A stretch of DNA of 15,715 nt from Anaerolineae bacterium (GTDB lineage: Bacteria; Chloroflexota; Anaerolineae; Aggregatilineales; Phototrophicaceae). The stretch lies in the NCBI GenBank assembly GCA_014379235.1, contig JACMMD010000095.1:1-15715 (forward strand), written 5' to 3'. The notes below the pieces were generated by a model. That model worked only from the letters and a program-made list of their open reading frames with translations, did no database searches and was not told the DNA's origin. Positions 12,727-15,715 of the stretch are shown in pieces (the first letter of the stretch is position 1; each line of letters begins with the position of its first letter). The translations under genes and the position numbers were made by a program.

Positions 12727-15492
12727 GTGTTCCGTCTGTTTGATTTGTTTCTGTTCACGCTCGAACGGCTGTGGCAGCACCGCGTCTTAGTGCTGTGGAC
12801 GCTGTTGGGCCTGTCATCCGCGACCACGTTGGCGCTGAGTCTGGTGCTGTACGTGGACGCTGTGAATACGGGCCTATTGGCATCACGGCTGACCGATCCG
12901 CCGTATGCTTACCGCTACCGTTATCTCGGCAGTTGGGAAGGCAACATCACACAGGCGGACGTGGACAGTGCAACGGCGGCAGTTGGCAGCAGCTTTGTCG
13001 ATACCATCGGCTTACCGACAGCGCTCGAAGTGCGTTATGCGCGTGGGCCAGCGTGGACAATGCGGCTCAATGAAGTCACGCCTTTACCCGCGTTCAGCAT
13101 GGGCGCGCTGCAAGGCGCGGACGAGCAGATGACCATCGTCTCCGGCGAGTGGCCGCCAGAACCCCGTGCCGCCTATGATCCAATTCCGGTGCTGATGCCG
13201 GAGTCGGTGCTGTACGGCATGGGCGTTCAGGTGGGCGATCTCATTACCGCGCAGCGTCCCGGTCTAACGCCGCTCACCGTCGAAGTGGCAGCGCTGTGGC
13301 GTCCGACGAATGCGACAGACCCCTCATGGATTTTCATCCCCTCGTTTTTCGACAGTGTGATGCTGGTTCAGCCGGACGATCTGTGGCGGGCGCTCGAAGG
13401 CTTGGAGCGGCCCGTTGAAGAGGCGGCGTGGTACATCGTGTTCGATGGCGCGACGGTGAAAACGTCGGACGTGAACGGCATCATCACCAACACGACTGAC
13501 GGCCTGCGGAACGTATCGGCGGTGCTGCCGGGAATACGCATGGACTTGTCGCCTGTGGACGGCTTGAACGCTTTCAACGTCGAGGTGACGACGCTCACGC
13601 AGCAGTTGGTGATTATGGTGCTGCCTGTGGGCGGGCTGGTGCTGTACTTCGTGGCGCTGGTGGCGGGCTTATTGGTCAGCCGCCAGCAGAACGAAGACGT
13701 GACGTTACGCAGTCGCGGCATGAGCCGTTGGGCCATTCTGCTGCTGCACTTCCTGCAATGGCTGACGCTGGCCGGAATCGCGCTGGGTATCGGCGTGGCG
13801 CTGTGTCCGTTCGTGGTGCGGTTGGTGGGTCAGACAACCTCGTTTCTACGCTTCGATGGTACGGACGCGCCGCTAACGGTGACGTTCACCGCACAGGCGA
13901 TTGGAGCGGGAGCGTTCACCGGACTGCTGGCGGCCAGCAGCGGACTGTGGCTGGCGTGGCGCACCACTTCGCAGACCATCACCAGCTTTCGCCAGAACGC
14001 GGCGCGGGCGGGCAAAGCGTGGTGGCAGCGTATGTATCTCGATGTGCTGCTGTTGATCCCGGCGGCCTACGTTTTGTATACGCTGTGGCAGCAGGGCGGC
14101 TTGGTCACTCAGGCGGATAACCCGTTCGCTAACCCCCTGACGTTCGTGGGGCCGACGTTGTTCTCGTTGGGGCTGACGCTGTTGTTCCTGCGAATATGGC
14201 CGTTTTTGTTGAACTCGCTGGCGCGCATCATCGTGTTCGGCAACGGCATCGCGCTGTTGATGGCCCTGCGTGAACTGACGCGCTCCATCGGGCGTTATCG
14301 CGGCACGCTGCTGATGATGTGCTTCACGCTGAGTTTGACAGGTTACACGGCGTCGATGGCCAGCACGATTGACCGCAGCCTAGAGGATGCCGTGAATTAC
14401 GGTATCGGCGCGGACGCGGCGCTGATCGTGGCGTCGGACACGCAGACCGAAGAAGGCGAGACCGACGCGACAACGGGCGAAACCACGCAGACGGTCACGG
14501 GCTACAACACGCTGCCAGCCGAAGACTTGCTGAGTGTCGATGGCGTTCAATATGTGTCGCGTGTGGGACAGTATGCCGCGCAGTTAACCCTGCCCGGCCA
14601 GCGTTTGACGGGCACGATGTTAGGCGTTGATCGCGGGTCGATGGCAGCGATCACGCGCTTTCGTGACGATTACGCCGCGCAGCCTTTGGCCGATCTGCTC
14701 AATCTGCTGGCGACCAACCGCACCGGAATCCTGTTGAGCGCGACCACCGCCGCACAGTACAGCTTACGTATCAACCAAACAGTGACGATGCAAATCTATG
14801 CGCTGGATACATGGCACGAAGCCAACGTGCCCATCGTTGGGATGGTCGATTACTTCCCGACGCTGAACCCGACAGATGGTTTTTTCGCTATCGGCAATCT
14901 TGACCCGCTGTTCGAGATGGTGGGCACGGAACTGCCGCACGACATCTGGCTGAGTCTCGCGCCCGACGCTGACCGCGCAGAGGTTCAGCAGGGCGTGGCC
15001 GCGCTCGGCTTTCCGGTGTTGGAGTGGCGCGACCCGCAGGTAGAACTGCGCGAGGCGATGGCCGCTCCGTCACGGCGCGGCGTGTTAGGTTTCCTGTCGG
15101 TGGGTTTCGTGGCAGCGATCACGCTGACGCTGGTGGGCACGATCATCCAGAACGCGGCCTCGTTCCGCGCACAGGCGATGCAGCTAGGCTCGCTGCGGGC
15201 GATTGGTTTACGCGGTTTCACGGTGGGCTTGTACTTGATTTTGCTGCAAGGCATCGCGGCATCGAGCGGCATTTTGAGCGGCACGTCGATTGGCGTGGCC
15301 ACGACGCTGTTGTTCCTGCCACTGCTGGATTTTAGCGGCGGGCTGCCGCCGTATCTGGTGCGCGTGGCGTGGGGTGACATCACGCTGGTGTATGCGCTGT
15401 TCGCGGGGGTGCTGTTCACAGTCACGCTGGCGACGACCATGATCTTGGGGCGCGAACGGCTGTCTACGGTGGTGAAGTTGGGTGATGCCTAG
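12727..15492 (+). CDS. FtsX-like ABC transporter permease (two FtsX domains)
   Basis: A 921-residue membrane protein of the FtsX/MacB/LolCE type, whose relatives move lipids, lipoproteins or peptides or act by mechanotransmission, rather than importing solutes. TM1 is at about 20-43, followed by a large extracytoplasmic domain (about 45-290). A first FtsX core spans 293-412, with the cytoplasmic loop RQQNEDVTLRSRGMSRWAI. Further helices lie at about 436-454, 471-516 and 525-545. A second extracytoplasmic domain (about 550-780) contains an acidic Thr/Glu-rich stretch at 571-590. The second FtsX core is 785-906, with the loop FRAQAMQLGSLRAIGL. No ATP-binding domain is present and no ATPase gene adjoins it. 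The start is GTG with a weak site (AGG, 6 nt upstream); the next in-frame Met lies past residue 110 and would lose TM1. Confidence 0.92.
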   Translation: MFRLFDLFLFTLERLWQHRVLVLWTLLGLSSATTLALSLVLYVDAVNTGLLASRLTDPPYAYRYRYLGSWEGNITQADVDSATAAVGSSFVDTIGLPTALEVRYARGPAWTMRLNEVTPLPAFSMGALQGADEQMTIVSGEWPPEPRAAYDPIPVLMPESVLYGMGVQVGDLITAQRPGLTPLTVEVAALWRPTNATDPSWIFIPSFFDSVMLVQPDDLWRALEGLERPVEEAAWYIVFDGATVKTSDVNGIITNTTDGLRNVSAVLPGIRMDLSPVDGLNAFNVEVTTLTQQLVIMVLPVGGLVLYFVALVAGLLVSRQQNEDVTLRSRGMSRWAILLLHFLQWLTLAGIALGIGVALCPFVVRLVGQTTSFLRFDGTDAPLTVTFTAQAIGAGAFTGLLAASSGLWLAWRTTSQTITSFRQNAARAGKAWWQRMYLDVLLLIPAAYVLYTLWQQGGLVTQADNPFANPLTFVGPTLFSLGLTLLFLRIWPFLLNSLARIIVFGNGIALLMALRELTRSIGRYRGTLLMMCFTLSLTGYTASMASTIDRSLEDAVNYGIGADAALIVASDTQTEEGETDATTGETTQTVTGYNTLPAEDLLSVDGVQYVSRVGQYAAQLTLPGQRLTGTMLGVDRGSMAAITRFRDDYAAQPLADLLNLLATNRTGILLSATTAAQYSLRINQTVTMQIYALDTWHEANVPIVGMVDYFPTLNPTDGFFAIGNLDPLFEMVGTELPHDIWLSLAPDADRAEVQQGVAALGFPVLEWRDPQVELREAMAAPSRRGVLGFLSVGFVAAITLTLVGTIIQNAASFRAQAMQLGSLRAIGLRGFTVGLYLILLQGIAASSGILSGTSIGVATTLLFLPLLDFSGGLPPYLVRVAWGDITLVYALFAGVLFTVTLATTMILGRERLSTVVKLGDA

Positions 15493-15500
15493 GAAATTAA

Positions 15501-15597
15501 CCCTCACCCTAAATCCCTCTCCCATAAAGGGCGAGGGACTTTGAGAACTGCATTGCCCCCTTCGCCCCTTGTGGGAGAAGGGCCGGGGATGAGGGGT
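15501..15597. repeat. Multi-hairpin intergenic repeat, likely terminator between converging genes
   Basis: Three nested pairings are visible: CCCTCACCC (15501-15509) with the GGGGATGAGGGG end; CCCTCTCCC (15515-15523) with GGGCGAGGG (15529-15537); and CCCTTCGCCC with GGGAGAAGGG around a TTGT loop (about 15558-15582). It can fold as a branched structure. It lies between converging genes and probably ends transcription from both sides. The CCCTCACCC/CCCTCTCCC wording is that of a common bacterial extragenic repeat. Confidence 0.7.
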
Positions 15598-15602
15598 AAA
15601 AT

Positions 15603-15715
15603 CTACTTATCCAATTCCCATCCCGCATCACGGTTAAACACGCTGACCGCGCCATTCATCACCGCGTCATGCGCGTACAGGTACATGCCCGCCGACCACG
15701 ATTGACCTGCAAACC
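15603..15715 (-). CDS. C-terminal end of an unrecognised protein (cut by window end)
   Basis: On the minus strand an open frame enters at the right edge and runs 36 codons to TAG (complement 15603-15605). The residues include GQSWSAGMYLYAHDAV and end NRDAGWELDK. The sequence is amphipathic and non-repetitive, and it ends just outside the multi-hairpin repeat, all of which fit a genuine gene end. The W-SAG-MYLYA pattern is reminiscent of the last helices of some alpha/alpha-barrel glycoside hydrolases, but the fragment is too short to assign a family. Confidence 0.6.
   Translation of the reverse strand, partial: FAGQSWSAGMYLYAHDAVMNGAVSVFNRDAGWELDK

Overview
The window looks like a piece of a Chloroflexota chromosome, most likely Anaerolineae-like. 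This is an inference from G+C-rich coding sequence, the gene families present, and intergenic DNA full of short palindromes with GTAGGGG arms and 7-bp (heptad) repeats. No rRNA, tRNA, CRISPR array, transposase or phage gene was seen. Nothing here fixes the taxon beyond a reasoned guess.

Layout. (1) 1-3491, plus strand: the back part of an oligopeptide/dipeptide ABC importer operon, with a truncated OppB/DppB-type permease, an OppC/DppC-type permease and two ATPases (OppD- and OppF-type). The binding protein and the start of the first permease lie left of the window. (2) 3492-3631: convergent gap with heptad repeats and a long inverted repeat. (3) 3632-4663, minus: a SAM-dependent O-methyltransferase, then an AT-rich divergent gap. 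(4) 4936-5913, plus: a CE7 acetylxylan esterase/cephalosporin-C deacetylase with a full catalytic triad. It ends on a CTAG tetramer shared with the stop codon of a convergent Uma2-family (DUF820) gene. (5) 6677-9120, plus: a two-component system, histidine kinase first and OmpR/PhoB-type regulator second. (6) 9265-9576: a small antibiotic-biosynthesis-monooxygenase (ABM) fold protein. (7) 9730-12417: an 895-residue secreted protein made of two tandem family-1 solute-binding domains. (8) 12418-12726: a gene-free stretch holding a regular array of five palindromes. (9) 12727-15492: a 921-residue FtsX-like ABC permease. (10) 15493-15602: a multi-hairpin repeat, then the last 36 codons of a minus-strand gene cut by the window edge.

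The most interesting link is regulatory. The region before the kinase gene and the region before the double binding protein carry the same compound motif: GRTTACG, GTAATC and GTAACC elements on an 11-bp pitch, then AYGCTGARAYG, then a possible -10 (CATRCT). Every element has identical spacing at both sites. This suggests that the two-component system controls itself and directly controls the double solute-binding protein. The FtsX permease has no ATPase partner in view, and the binding protein has no matching MalF/MalG-type permease in view, so how these genes work together is open. A sensor-controlled envelope or secreted-protein module is a hypothesis, not a demonstrated system.
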